From Butyrivibrio sp. (GTDB lineage: Bacteria; Bacillota; Clostridia; Lachnospirales; Lachnospiraceae): 64,000 nt of DNA. A model generated the notes under the pieces. The model saw nothing but the letters and a program-made list of their open reading frames with translations, was not told where the DNA came from and searched no databases. Location: contig SVGA01000009.1 in assembly GCA_015056575.1 (NCBI GenBank), positions 58,698 to 122,697 of the forward strand, given 5' to 3'. A program made the translations under genes and the position numbers. Positions 35,929-45,497 of this stretch are shown one piece after another. Each line of letters starts with the position of its first letter. Positions within the stretch are counted from its first letter, which is position 1.

Positions 35929-38793
35929 GTGTCCAAGATAAGTTTCGATAACAGGTTAATGTTCACTTACGAATCCAAGTCTTTTCCCGGGGTAAATAAG
36001 GTAGCGGCACTGGTAAGACAGGACCTTTTTCTGGTAACCGGCTTTCATGCCGGCGAGTACACAAAGGGCACAAAGTGCAGGAACCTTATCATCTACGGAA
36101 CCGTGGACAAGAGCGACTACCTCAAGGAACTGGAAGACAGAGGGCTCCTGGACTTGGAACAAGTGAGGGGGAAATGGGAGGTCTACAGCTTCCAGGTGAT
36201 AGACAGGCCTCTGGATGACGTGGAGCACGCGCTGGTAATCGCAGGAAGCGATAAGCGGGGAACTATCTACGGACTGTTTCATCTCTCTGAGCTTCTGGGG
36301 GTTTCGCCCCTTGTGAACTGGAATCACGTATTACCCAAAAAAAGGAAAAATGTCCAACTTACAGATGCGGCCAACATGGTCAGCAAAGAGCCCTCTGTAA
36401 AGTATCGCGGATTTTTCATAAATGACGAATGGCCCGCCTTCGGAAACTGGGCCACAGAACACTTTGGCGGAATAAACGCCAGGTGCTACGAAAGAGTTTT
36501 TGAACTGCTCCTTCGCCTCAAGGGCAATTACCTTTGGCCTGCCATGTGGAATTCCAACTTCAGTATGGACGGACCGGGGCTTGAGAGCGCAAGACTTGCG
36601 GATGAATACGGAGTGGTGATGAGCACTTCCCACCACGAGCCCTGTATGAGAAGCGGCGAGGAGTACAGGCTGCTTCGGGGAGAGAACTCCATCTACGGAG
36701 ACGCCTGGGATTTCAGGGCCAACAAGGAGGGCATAACCCGTTTCTGGAGAGACGGACTTCTTCGGAACAAGGCTTTTGAAAATGTGATAACCCTGGGAAT
36801 GCGCGGGGAGCGGGATTCAAAGATCCTCAGCGAGGACGCCACCCTCAGGGACAACATAGATCTGATACGGGATGTGGTTAAGACCCAGAACGATCTCATC
36901 AGAGAGACCATCGATGAGAATATCGGGAATGTTCCCCGGCAGATAGTTCTTTTCTCCGAGGTGGAGGAATTCTTCTATGGGGATGAGAACACCGAAGGAC
37001 TTATGAATGACCCGGAGCTTAGGGATGTAACCCTTATGCTTTCCGACAACAACGTGGGTTATACAAGGACCCTTCCGGGAAAAGAGATAGCGGATCACCC
37101 CGGGGGATTCGGAATGTATTACCACATGGATATGCACGGAGGACCCTTCTCCTTCAAGTGGATCGGCTCCACCTACCTCCCGAGGGTTTGGGAGCAGATG
37201 AGCGCGGCCTACGAATTCGGAGTGCGAAAGATCTGGGTCACAAACGTTGGTGACATAGGAACCCAGGAGCTTGGACTTTCCTATTTCCTGGATCTTGCCT
37301 ATGACATAGATAAGTGGGGAGGAAGCGATGCTTCCGTCACGCAAAAGTACATGGACTGCTGGTGTGAGAGACAGTTTGGAGCAATGCTCCCGCGCTCATC
37401 AAGAAACAGGATCAAAAAGATCCTTTGGGATTACACGGGACTTCTTGAGAAAAGACGCCACGAGATCATGAATGTGGGTGTTTACCACCCACTGCATTTC
37501 GGAGAGTCGGACAGGATACTGTCTGTCAGCGAAGGGATCCTCAAGGAAGCTGCGGCTCTAAAAAAGAAGGTAAGTGAGGAGAATCTTTCAGCTTTCATAT
37601 CCCTTCTGTATTACCCGGCCTGCGGAACCGCCAATCTCATGAAGATGTGGATACTGGCAGGAAGAAATGAGCTTTTTGCAAAGCAGAACCGTATCGAAGC
37701 CAATAAGCTGGCGGATGAAGTTGATAAATGTGTTGACTTTGACGCAGCGGTCATCGATGAGTATGAATCGGTGGACAACGGATTCTACAAGGGCTTTGGA
37801 AAGTCAGAGCATGTGGGCTTTGTGAACTGGAACGAGGAGGACAACAAGTATCCCGTAAGGCATCTGGTATATGGGGCCAACTCCCCCAGGATGCTGGTTT
37901 CAAGAGCCGATGATGAGCATTACATGACAGGCCTTGAGTGGAACGATCATCCCCAGACCTGGGAAGACATGCTAAGGCCCGACGTGGACACCATAGATTT
38001 TGACATCATAAACGGCAGCGAGAAGCCCTACAGATTCAAGATCCGCACGGATTGCAGCTGGCTTAATTTCTCTAAGACAGAGGGGGAAGTCAAGGTCAGA
38101 GAGCGGATAAGGATTTCCGCCGGCAAAGATCTTCTGTCGGAGAAAGCGGAAGGGCATTTCGAGGTTGAGGGCATCGGAATAGGAACTGCTAAGGTAACTG
38201 TGGCTGCGGCTCCCGTAGATGTTCCGCTGGGATTATATATCGAGAGCGACGGATATATCTGTATGGAAGCGGAACACTTTTTTTCCAAAAAGGATATACC
38301 GAAAGGGGCATTCAAGGTTCTTGCTCCCTACGGAAGAAGCGGAAGTGCCATAAAGGTCTTCCCGGTAACGTCGGATTTCAGGGATGCCAAAAGAAGGCCA
38401 AGCGTTGAATACAGGTTCCTGGCATCACGGACTGAAGAGTACGAGCTGACCTTTGAGCTGGCACCAACAACACCGGTGACCTTTAAGGCGGAGCAGTTTC
38501 TGGGATTTGCCATAAATGGCGGAAAGACGCAGATCATCAACACCGTAAAGCAGCCGGAGAAGCCTTTTTTCCCAAGTGCCCAGTGGGCCCGGGAAGCAAA
38601 GGACAACGTCAAAAAGGTTACAGTCACCGTCAAATGCCAAAAAGGGGAGAACAGACTTGTGTTCTTTGGCATGAGCCCCGGGATAGTTCTTGAGAGGATC
38701 ATCCTGGTGCAAAAAGGGATAGAGATCCCGACGTCCTACTTAGGGCCGAGGGAAAGCTATATAAGGATTTTTGAGGAGGAAGGAAATGAGTAA
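35929..38793 (+). CDS. Xylan alpha-1,2-glucuronidase, glycoside hydrolase family 115
   Basis: A protein of about 954 residues, normal for GH115. This family releases (methyl)glucuronic acid from both internal and terminal xylose units. Recognisable family segments include GFFINDEWPAFGNWA, MWNSNFSMDGPG, STSHHEPCMRSG and WVTNVGDIGTQELGLSYFL. A C-terminal beta-sandwich domain begins near residue 780. No signal peptide is present, so it acts in the cytoplasm on imported oligosaccharides. I prefer GTG 35929, which lies 5 nt after GGGGG; an in-frame TTG at 35908 is possible. Its stop overlaps the start of the permease gene by 8 bp, so hydrolase and transporter are translationally coupled. Confidence 0.93.
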   Translation: MSKISFDNRLMFTYESKSFPGVNKVAALVRQDLFLVTGFHAGEYTKGTKCRNLIIYGTVDKSDYLKELEDRGLLDLEQVRGKWEVYSFQVIDRPLDDVEHALVIAGSDKRGTIYGLFHLSELLGVSPLVNWNHVLPKKRKNVQLTDAANMVSKEPSVKYRGFFINDEWPAFGNWATEHFGGINARCYERVFELLLRLKGNYLWPAMWNSNFSMDGPGLESARLADEYGVVMSTSHHEPCMRSGEEYRLLRGENSIYGDAWDFRANKEGITRFWRDGLLRNKAFENVITLGMRGERDSKILSEDATLRDNIDLIRDVVKTQNDLIRETIDENIGNVPRQIVLFSEVEEFFYGDENTEGLMNDPELRDVTLMLSDNNVGYTRTLPGKEIADHPGGFGMYYHMDMHGGPFSFKWIGSTYLPRVWEQMSAAYEFGVRKIWVTNVGDIGTQELGLSYFLDLAYDIDKWGGSDASVTQKYMDCWCERQFGAMLPRSSRNRIKKILWDYTGLLEKRRHEIMNVGVYHPLHFGESDRILSVSEGILKEAAALKKKVSEENLSAFISLLYYPACGTANLMKMWILAGRNELFAKQNRIEANKLADEVDKCVDFDAAVIDEYESVDNGFYKGFGKSEHVGFVNWNEEDNKYPVRHLVYGANSPRMLVSRADDEHYMTGLEWNDHPQTWEDMLRPDVDTIDFDIINGSEKPYRFKIRTDCSWLNFSKTEGEVKVRERIRISAGKDLLSEKAEGHFEVEGIGIGTAKVTVAAAPVDVPLGLYIESDGYICMEAEHFFSKKDIPKGAFKVLAPYGRSGSAIKVFPVTSDFRDAKRRPSVEYRFLASRTEEYELTFELAPTTPVTFKAEQFLGFAINGGKTQIINTVKQPEKPFFPSAQWAREAKDNVKKVTVTVKCQKGENRLVFFGMSPGIVLERIILVQKGIEIPTSYLGPRESYIRIFEEEGNE

Positions 38794-39727
38794 ACAAGCC
38801 GGGACCCGGTCAAAAGTAAGCTTCGGCGTCTACATGAGGAAATACTGGCAGCTGTATGCAATGCTGGCACTGCCGCTGATTTATCTTCTGGTTTTCAAGT
38901 ATGCGCCTATGATCTATGTACAGATCGCCTTTAAGAAATACAGCCTGGTGGAGAGCGTGTGGAAACTTCCCATTGCAGCCAATCACGGCTGGGAGTACTT
39001 CATCAAGGCATTCCAGAACAACGACTTTAAGTATGCGCTTCGAAACACTCTGACACTGAATCTGCTGGATCTGATCTTCGGATTCCCGGCACCCATCATA
39101 TTTGCGCTGATCCTGAACGAGCTGTGCTTCCATCGATACAAGAAGGTTGTGCAGACCATCGCCTACATGCCCCACTTCCTTTCATGGGTCATCATCTACA
39201 GCCTGGCTCTGCAGCTCCTTGCACCCAACGACGGACTTGTAAACATAGTTATCAGCAAGCTTGGCGGTACAGCCATTCCGTTCCTTAACGATGAGGCACA
39301 CTGGATCGGTAGCTACATCGGATTCGGTATATGGCAAAACTTCGGATGGGGTTCCATCGTATATCTGGCATCCATTGCCGGTATCAACCCCGAGCTCTAC
39401 GAGGCAGCAGCCGTTGACGGAGCGGGTCGTTTCAGAAAGATGTGGCACATCACACTTCCCGGGATCAAGCCAACAATCGTGGTACTGCTTATCATGAGCC
39501 TTGGAAACATCCTTGGCGGCGGCTTCGACAGGCCTTTCGCCTTCCAGAACAACCTGGTAATGAAGGTTGCCGATGTTATTGCAACTTATGTTTATCGAGT
39601 AGGTATCAAGGGACTTCAGTTCTCTCTGACAACAGCCGTAGGTCTTTTCCAGTCGGTTGTAGGTGTGTTCTTCCTGCTGATGGCTAACTTTATCTCCCGC
39701 AGACTTGGCGAGAGAGGAATCTGGTAA
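38786..39727 (+). CDS. Sugar ABC transporter permease (LplB type)
   Basis: A 313-residue permease with six helices and the EAA loop NPELYEAAAVDGAGRFRKM. It starts at ATG 38786 behind GAGGAGGAAGG, within the end of the GH115 gene. It forms a heterodimer with the next gene product. The operon order here is GH115, permease, permease, binding protein, and again no ATPase gene is present. Coupling to an alpha-glucuronidase suggests that the imported ligand is an aldouronic oligosaccharide. Confidence 0.94.
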   Translation: MSKQAGTRSKVSFGVYMRKYWQLYAMLALPLIYLLVFKYAPMIYVQIAFKKYSLVESVWKLPIAANHGWEYFIKAFQNNDFKYALRNTLTLNLLDLIFGFPAPIIFALILNELCFHRYKKVVQTIAYMPHFLSWVIIYSLALQLLAPNDGLVNIVISKLGGTAIPFLNDEAHWIGSYIGFGIWQNFGWGSIVYLASIAGINPELYEAAAVDGAGRFRKMWHITLPGIKPTIVVLLIMSLGNILGGGFDRPFAFQNNLVMKVADVIATYVYRVGIKGLQFSLTTAVGLFQSVVGVFFLLMANFISRRLGERGIW

Positions 39728-39741
39728 GGGAGGATAAAGAG

Positions 39742-40614
39742 ATGAAAGTAAAATCAAAAGCTGATAAAGCCTGGGACATCGTATTTGTGATCTTCTGCTT
39801 CATTGTAAGTTTGATGTGCATCATACCGATGCTGAACCTTTTGGCAAAATCCCTTAGCGGAACGGATTTCCTGGTGAGGAATGAGGTATATCTTTTGCCC
39901 AAGGGTCTTAACTTCAATGCGTACTCAACAGTGCTTAAGGATCCCAAGTACATAAGAGCATTCATTTGGACAGTATTTCTTACCATCGTATGCACAGTTG
40001 CTTCTCTTACAATGACAACCCTTTGTGCGTATCCTCTTATCTTCGAGCACCTGAAGGGAAGAAAAGCGATCAACGTATTTATAACAATAACAATGTTCTT
40101 CAATGCGGGAACAATTCCAAACTACCTGCTTATGCAGAAGCTTCATCTTTTAAGTAACCCTCTGGTTCTGATCATTCCCGGAGTCATGAGTGTTTACAAC
40201 ATGATCATCATGAGGAGTTTCTTTTACGGAATACCGGACAGTCTGAGAGAATCTGCAGAGATCGATGGAGCGAGTCTTTTCAGGATACTGATAAACATCT
40301 ACCTGCCCCTGTCGAAGCCCGTAATGGCTACACTGGCTCTTTTCTATGCGGTAGGAAGATGGAACGGCTACTCAGATGCCCTGATGTACATGAGAAATGA
40401 CAAGTACTACACACTGCAGCTTCTTTTGTACAACATCATTAACAATATTAACCAGGTAGAGGTTGCAACTCAGGAGGGCTTCTCGGCCCCGGGACTTTCG
40501 GCTTCCCTAAAGGCAGCCATTGTAATGTTCTCCACAATCCCGATCCTTTGCATTTACCCGTTCCTGCAGAAATACTTCATCCACGGGGTAACACTTGGTG
40601 CGGTAAAAGAGTGA
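39742..40614 (+). CDS. Carbohydrate ABC transporter permease (LplC type)
   Basis: A 290-residue permease with six helices, the EAA loop PDSLRESAEIDGASLFRIL and the C-terminal signature FLQKYFIHGVTLGAVKE shared with the LplC group. It starts 14 bp after the partner permease behind AGGGAGGA. It is separated from the binding protein gene by a 154-bp spacer containing the second copy of the two-stem element. Confidence 0.94.
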   Translation: MKVKSKADKAWDIVFVIFCFIVSLMCIIPMLNLLAKSLSGTDFLVRNEVYLLPKGLNFNAYSTVLKDPKYIRAFIWTVFLTIVCTVASLTMTTLCAYPLIFEHLKGRKAINVFITITMFFNAGTIPNYLLMQKLHLLSNPLVLIIPGVMSVYNMIIMRSFFYGIPDSLRESAEIDGASLFRILINIYLPLSKPVMATLALFYAVGRWNGYSDALMYMRNDKYYTLQLLLYNIINNINQVEVATQEGFSAPGLSASLKAAIVMFSTIPILCIYPFLQKYFIHGVTLGAVKE

Positions 40615-40720
40615 GAACCTGCTGAGGTTTTGTCGAAGCTGGTTCGAACCTTGTTCCGGCGAGCCTGCTTGCAGGCGAGAGCGGAACTACCTTGTTCTGC
40701 GAGAGCGGAACTACATTGTT
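40615..40720 (+). repeat. Two-stem intercistronic element between permease and binding-protein genes (copy 2)
   Basis: Stem 1: GAACC/GGTTC plus GCT/AGC over 40615-40645 (31 nt, the same span as at 17362-17392). Stem 2: GTTCCG (40653-40658) / CGGAAC (40682-40687), enclosing GCGA, an inner GCCTGC-TT-GCAGGC hairpin and GAGAG. A 17-nt unit AGCGGAACTACCTTGTT occurs at 40680-40696 and again, with one change, at 40704-40720. Pairings are kept although bases differ from copy 1, which argues for a selected RNA structure. Confidence 0.8.
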
Positions 40721-40768
40721 GGCAGTTATTTAATCAATTCACATATAAATAAAAACGGAGGTAGAGTT

Positions 40769-42490
40769 ATGAAGAAAAAGGTATTATCAATGTTTCTTGC
40801 ATCTGTGATGGCGCTTGGGGTAGTTGCCTGCGGATCATCAAACGGCGGAGCAGCTACTGAATCTCAGCCCGCTGCTACCGAGGCTGCACCTGCAGCTACA
40901 GAGACACAGGCAGAGGCACCTGCAGCTGAGCCTGAGACAGCATCAGAGCTTACAGACGGTAAGTTCGCTGACACAAGAAAGATCACAGTAGAGATCTACG
41001 ACAGAGGAAATGATGGCGGTTCAGATCCCGAGAACAACATGTACACAGAGTACATCAAGAAGGGCATGCTGGAGGAGCACAACGTAGAAGTAACCTTCAA
41101 GAAGGTTCCCAGATGGACAGAGGTTGATGACATCAACAACCTTCTGGCAGCAGGAGAGGCTCCTGACATCTGCGTAACTTACAGCTATCCTACAGTTCTT
41201 ACATACGCTCAGATGGGCGGTGTTATCGATCTTCAGGACCTCATTGAGCAGTACAAGGCTGATACACCAAACCTTTGGTCATGGCTTGGTGAACAGAACA
41301 TGCTTTGGGACAAAGACCCCAAGACGGGCGAAGTTTGGGCACTTGAGGGAAGACGTGCCGAGCAGCAGAGGATCGTAACCTTTGTTCGTCAGGACTGGCT
41401 CGATAAGCTTAATCTGAAGGCTCCCACAACAACTCAGGAGTTTGAGGACATGCTTATTGCCTTCAGAGATAACGCTGATACTCTTCTTGGAAAAGACGCT
41501 TCCAAGATGGTTCCTTTCTCAACAAGCTATGATATAGGTTGGAGAGCATCTAACCTCATCACATCTTTCATGGATCCTAAGATCACCGACAAGGAATACT
41601 ACATAAACGGATTCGATGACAGAGCAGTTACACAGGCAGCTACAAAGGACGCTGTTAAGCTTCTTAATAAGTGGTACAACGAAGATCTTATGTGGAAGGA
41701 TTTCGCTCTTTACGGAAGCGGAGATACAACTGAGGACGATATGATCAAGGCCGGCTATGTTGGCGCATTCCAGCACAACTGGGATTATGTATTCAGAAAC
41801 GGTGAAGATTCTATCAATTCCAACCTTGTAAGAAACGTTGGTCCCGATGCTAAGTTTGTAGCAGTTGACTGCTTCCAGAACTCTGATGGAAAGTATGCTA
41901 AGTGGCTCTATTCTTCAGCAGGCGACAGAAAGCTCTTCTTCCCTACAACAAACACTGAGCCTCTTGCATCACTTCTTTACCTTGACTTCATCTCAAAGCC
42001 TGAGACGATCAAGTACCTCCAGGCAGGTGATGAGGGCGTTACACACGAAGTTCTTGAGAGCGGCGCTATCCAGATCATTGCAGCAGAAGGCGATGCCATC
42101 CAGAATTCAGGTAAGAACATCGACTACACCATCACATGTAACGGAACATACTTCGGCGACCAGGCTCTTGCAGACCTTTCCATCGCATACGGCTATGCGG
42201 GACAGGATCCCGAGCTTGTAAGCGCAGCCGACAAGATCTCAAAGGCTGACGGACTTGAGCCCAAGAACGTTAACGTTGGTGTTATCGAGGCCGAGGCTGG
42301 TGTAGGCGATACACTTTCAGCTAAGAGAGATCAGGTTTACGACCAGGCAGTAGTTGCTTCGGAAGCAGACTTCGATGCTGTTTGGGAGGCCGGCATTGCA
42401 GATTACCTCTCAGCAGGCGGACAGGCTATCATCGACGAGAGAACAGCTAAGTGGGCTGAGTACTTCGGAGATTCCGAGATGCTTCCTTAA
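40769..42490 (+). CDS. Solute-binding lipoprotein of the second CUT1 importer
   Basis: A 573-residue lipoprotein. The signal segment MKKKVLSMFLASVMALGVV runs into a lipobox VVAC with the cysteine near residue 21, followed by a Ser/Ala/Glu-rich linker (to about 55) and a large family-1 solute-binding domain. The start follows CGGAGG. It is the last gene of the GH115-permease-permease operon and is closed by a terminator. Codon use is visibly richer in preferred codons than in the neighbouring hydrolases, consistent with high expression of a binding protein. Confidence 0.93.
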   Translation: MKKKVLSMFLASVMALGVVACGSSNGGAATESQPAATEAAPAATETQAEAPAAEPETASELTDGKFADTRKITVEIYDRGNDGGSDPENNMYTEYIKKGMLEEHNVEVTFKKVPRWTEVDDINNLLAAGEAPDICVTYSYPTVLTYAQMGGVIDLQDLIEQYKADTPNLWSWLGEQNMLWDKDPKTGEVWALEGRRAEQQRIVTFVRQDWLDKLNLKAPTTTQEFEDMLIAFRDNADTLLGKDASKMVPFSTSYDIGWRASNLITSFMDPKITDKEYYINGFDDRAVTQAATKDAVKLLNKWYNEDLMWKDFALYGSGDTTEDDMIKAGYVGAFQHNWDYVFRNGEDSINSNLVRNVGPDAKFVAVDCFQNSDGKYAKWLYSSAGDRKLFFPTTNTEPLASLLYLDFISKPETIKYLQAGDEGVTHEVLESGAIQIIAAEGDAIQNSGKNIDYTITCNGTYFGDQALADLSIAYGYAGQDPELVSAADKISKADGLEPKNVNVGVIEAEAGVGDTLSAKRDQVYDQAVVASEADFDAVWEAGIADYLSAGGQAIIDERTAKWAEYFGDSEMLP

Positions 42491-42532
42491 TCTGCGTCTT
42501 TACTCTTTTTACTCATAGATACCCTACGAAAA

Positions 42533-42569
42533 GGGGAACTGCATCTTTCGGTGCGGTTCCTCTTTTTTC
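42533..42569 (+). terminator. Terminator after the second binding-protein gene
   Basis: An 11-bp stem with two G-U pairs (42533-42543 / 42552-42562, GGGGAACTGCA / TGCGGTTCCTC) is followed by a six-T run. Confidence 0.88.
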
Positions 42570-42634
42570 TGTGATATATTAATAATATACGGTTTTGCGA
42601 TCGTGAAATACGGAAGGATGTGAATTGTTCTTAT

Positions 42635-45364
42635 ATGAAGAAACGGGAAAAGAAAATTCTTTATGCGGAGCTTCTTATATTATTGCTCATGATCGTGGCT
42701 GTAGCCTCTTTTTCATTTTACAGCGGCAAAGAAAAGAAGGGTACCGAAGGAGAAAAGATCTCAGGTATCGCAGATCTTCACGGCAAGAAAGCGGTTACTG
42801 TTCAGGGGAGCGTTTTTTATGACTTCCTGCTGGAAGAATACCCGGACTGTGAGACCATGCTGGTGCCGACCTGGAGTGACGAGGCTCTTGCAGTGTCCCA
42901 GCATAAAGCCGTTTTTTTCATTTCTGAGGAATCAAGTGTCGAAGAATATACAGATGCCTACGACAATCTTATGGTGCTGCCGGAGGCTGTGGGAAAATTC
43001 TCATCCAGCTTTGTTACCGTAAAAACCGATAAAGGAAAAGAAATCCGCGACAGGCTGGATGAATATCTGACTATCAGCAGGGAAGACGGGAGCCTTGATG
43101 CAATGTTTAGGCTTTGGAGCAATCCCGAAACTGCGCCGGATCATCTTGAAAGCATACCCATGCAGGATGAGGATCACGGCACGATCAGGATAGTAAGCTG
43201 TCTTGACTGGCCGCCGTTTTCCTACCAGAGCGGCGCGGAGCCTTGCGGCTATTTTTTGGATATAATCAATCATTTCTGTGCCTATGCGGGTTATACTCCC
43301 GAATATGAATTTGTGGAGCTAGATAGTGCGCTTGCAGGCTTTGAGGCAGGCAGATACGACCTTTTTGCCTATGGAATGTCCTACACCGAAGAACGGGGGC
43401 AGTCCATGCTGTTCACACAGGAAGTAAGTTCGGAGCCCACTTATGCAGTGATTTCTACTGAGAGCTATGCCTATACAACGGATGATATGCAATCGGAAGC
43501 GGGGTTCTTTGAAAAGCTGGAGCAGAGCTTTTATAAGACCCTTATCGTAGAGGACAGATGGAAAAGTATCCTGCAGGGGCTTTTTACTACGATCAGGATA
43601 TCGTTTCTGGCAGCATTTTTCGGAACGATCCTTGGTGCAGGCATCTGCGCCATGCGAATGAGCAGGAATGTCTTTGCCACAGCCTTTGCCCGTCTTTTCA
43701 TCAGGATAGAACAGGGTGTTCCCATTGTCCTTTTGCTTTTGGTGCTGTACTATGTGCTTCTTGTGGATCTTCCGCTGTCGGCCTTCTGGGTATGTGTTAT
43801 AGGCTTTTCCATTGACTTTGCGGCTTATGTTTCGGAGATATTCAGATCCGGGATAATATCTGTTCCTTCCGGCCAGGCAAGAGCGGCAAAGGCTCTCGGG
43901 TTTACAGGGACTTCCGGCTTTTTTAACATCATTCTTCCCCAGGCTCTTATCAGCATCATTCCCGTATATTCCGGGCAGTTTGTTTCTATGGTAAAAATGA
44001 CGTCCGTAGCGGGCTATATTTCGGTACAGGATCTTACAAAGGCTGCCGACATCATAAGGAGCAGGACCTACGAAGCGTTTTTCCCCCTGATCTTTACTGC
44101 GGCTGTATATTTTTTGCTGACACTGGGTATGACAATGCTCCTTAAACGGGTTCTTGCCGGAGTTAAGCCGGGGCAGAGAAATATCTCCTATCTGGAAAAG
44201 CTTGAAAAGAATTCTGTGAGAACCTATGACATCATGTATCCGGGTGAGAGCAGCCGTTCCGGGCAGGAGAGCAAAGAGGTACTGCTTTCTGTCAGGGATC
44301 TGTCAAAAAGCTACGAAAATGCTGTCCCCTTACGATCCATCAACTGTGATATCAGAAAGGGTGATGTCATATCTGTGATCGGGCCTTCGGGAACGGGTAA
44401 AAGTACTTTCCTGAACACTATAAACAGACTGGAAGAAGTCAGCGGCGGAAGCATCGTCTACAGAGGGGAGGAGACCACCGGGAAGGGATATCCCCTTCAC
44501 CTCATGCGCCGCAAGATAGGTATGGTATTCCAGTCATTCAATCTTTTCCCAAATCTTACTGTTGTGGAAAATATCATGTTCGCACCGGTGAAGCTCCTAA
44601 AAACCGACAGGCAGAAGGCCTACGATAAGGCAATGGAGCTTCTGCAGCTGGTGGGTCTTTCGGACAAGGCTCTAAGTTACCCCATGGAGCTTTCCGGTGG
44701 TCAGCAGCAGAGAGTTGCCATTGTGCGGGCTGTGGCCCTTGATCCGGAGGTGATACTGTTTGATGAGCCCACATCAGCCCTCGACCCGGCTATGGTCGGA
44801 GAGGTGCTTCTTGTAATGATGGGGCTTGCCAACAGAGGCATGACAATGCTGATAGTTACCCATGAGATGAAGTTTGCAAAAGACGTTTCAAACAGGATCT
44901 TCTACCTTGATGAAGGGGTGATATATGAAGAGGGCACTCCCCACAAGATATTTGATGAACCGGAAAAAGAGAAGACAAGGATATTTGTCAAACAGCTTAA
45001 GATCTACAAGGCACATATCAAAAGAGACGGTTTTGATCAGATCGCAATGCAGTCTGAATTTGACAGATACACCAATGATAATTTTATTGACCGCAAGCTG
45101 GCAAGAAGGTGCTTTGGCTTTATTGAGGAGCTCTGTTTCCAGATCCTTATTACCCAGCTTAAGGTTGAGTCGGACATTGAGCTGACAGCCGAATATTCGG
45201 AAACCGGCAGCGAGATCGAGGTTATCTGCAGCTTTAACGGCAAGAGGATCAACCCCTTGGAACTTGGAGATGACATATCTTCAGCCATCATGAAACACAG
45301 CTATGAGTCTGCCACCTACGATCACAGCGAGGGCACCAATATTGTCAGGGCTTTGATCAGGTAG
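42635..45364 (+). CDS. Single-polypeptide amino-acid-type ABC importer (SBP-permease-ATPase) with HATPase-like C-terminal domain
   Basis: A ~909-residue fusion. One N-terminal helix (about 9-29) anchors a degenerate binding-protein lobe (about 40-170). A family-3 (polar amino acid) solute-binding domain (about 180-280) opens with [18 protein letters not shown] His/Glu-type permease (about 300-530) carries the EAA loop [15 protein letters not shown]. An ABC ATPase (about 550-800) has Walker A GPSGTGKS, signature LSGGQQQR, Walker [13 protein letters not shown] and the H-loop THEM. The last ~105 residues are extra. They resemble a degenerate anti-sigma/HATPase_c_2 fold: FIEEL in place of the N-box, NGKRINPLE in place of the G1 box, and [10 protein letters not shown] in place of the G2 box. 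The start could instead be GTG 42620; neither has ideal ribosome-site spacing. It sits alone after a terminator within the xylan locus, with no obvious link to xylan. Confidence 0.85.
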   Translation: MKKREKKILYAELLILLLMIVAVASFSFYSGKEKKGTEGEKISGIADLHGKKAVTVQGSVFYDFLLEEYPDCETMLVPTWSDEALAVSQHKAVFFISEESSVEEYTDAYDNLMVLPEAVGKFSSSFVTVKTDKGKEIRDRLDEYLTISREDGSLDAMFRLWSNPETAPDHLESIPMQDEDHGTIRIVSCLDWPPFSYQSGAEPCGYFLDIINHFCAYAGYTPEYEFVELDSALAGFEAGRYDLFAYGMSYTEERGQSMLFTQEVSSEPTYAVISTESYAYTTDDMQSEAGFFEKLEQSFYKTLIVEDRWKSILQGLFTTIRISFLAAFFGTILGAGICAMRMSRNVFATAFARLFIRIEQGVPIVLLLLVLYYVLLVDLPLSAFWVCVIGFSIDFAAYVSEIFRSGIISVPSGQARAAKALGFTGTSGFFNIILPQALISIIPVYSGQFVSMVKMTSVAGYISVQDLTKAADIIRSRTYEAFFPLIFTAAVYFLLTLGMTMLLKRVLAGVKPGQRNISYLEKLEKNSVRTYDIMYPGESSRSGQESKEVLLSVRDLSKSYENAVPLRSINCDIRKGDVISVIGPSGTGKSTFLNTINRLEEVSGGSIVYRGEETTGKGYPLHLMRRKIGMVFQSFNLFPNLTVVENIMFAPVKLLKTDRQKAYDKAMELLQLVGLSDKALSYPMELSGGQQQRVAIVRAVALDPEVILFDEPTSALDPAMVGEVLLVMMGLANRGMTMLIVTHEMKFAKDVSNRIFYLDEGVIYEEGTPHKIFDEPEKEKTRIFVKQLKIYKAHIKRDGFDQIAMQSEFDRYTNDNFIDRKLARRCFGFIEELCFQILITQLKVESDIELTAEYSETGSEIEVICSFNGKRINPLELGDDISSAIMKHSYESATYDHSEGTNIVRALIR

Positions 45365-45497
45365 TTTTGCTCTTGTCTTTTTTGGTGCTATTTAATAAAA
45401 AAATGACAAGATGTGATAAGAAAAAACATATCCCGAGGCATAAACTAGTATTTGTAAGAATAACTGTTTTTACATTACATAGACAAAGGGGTATGCA

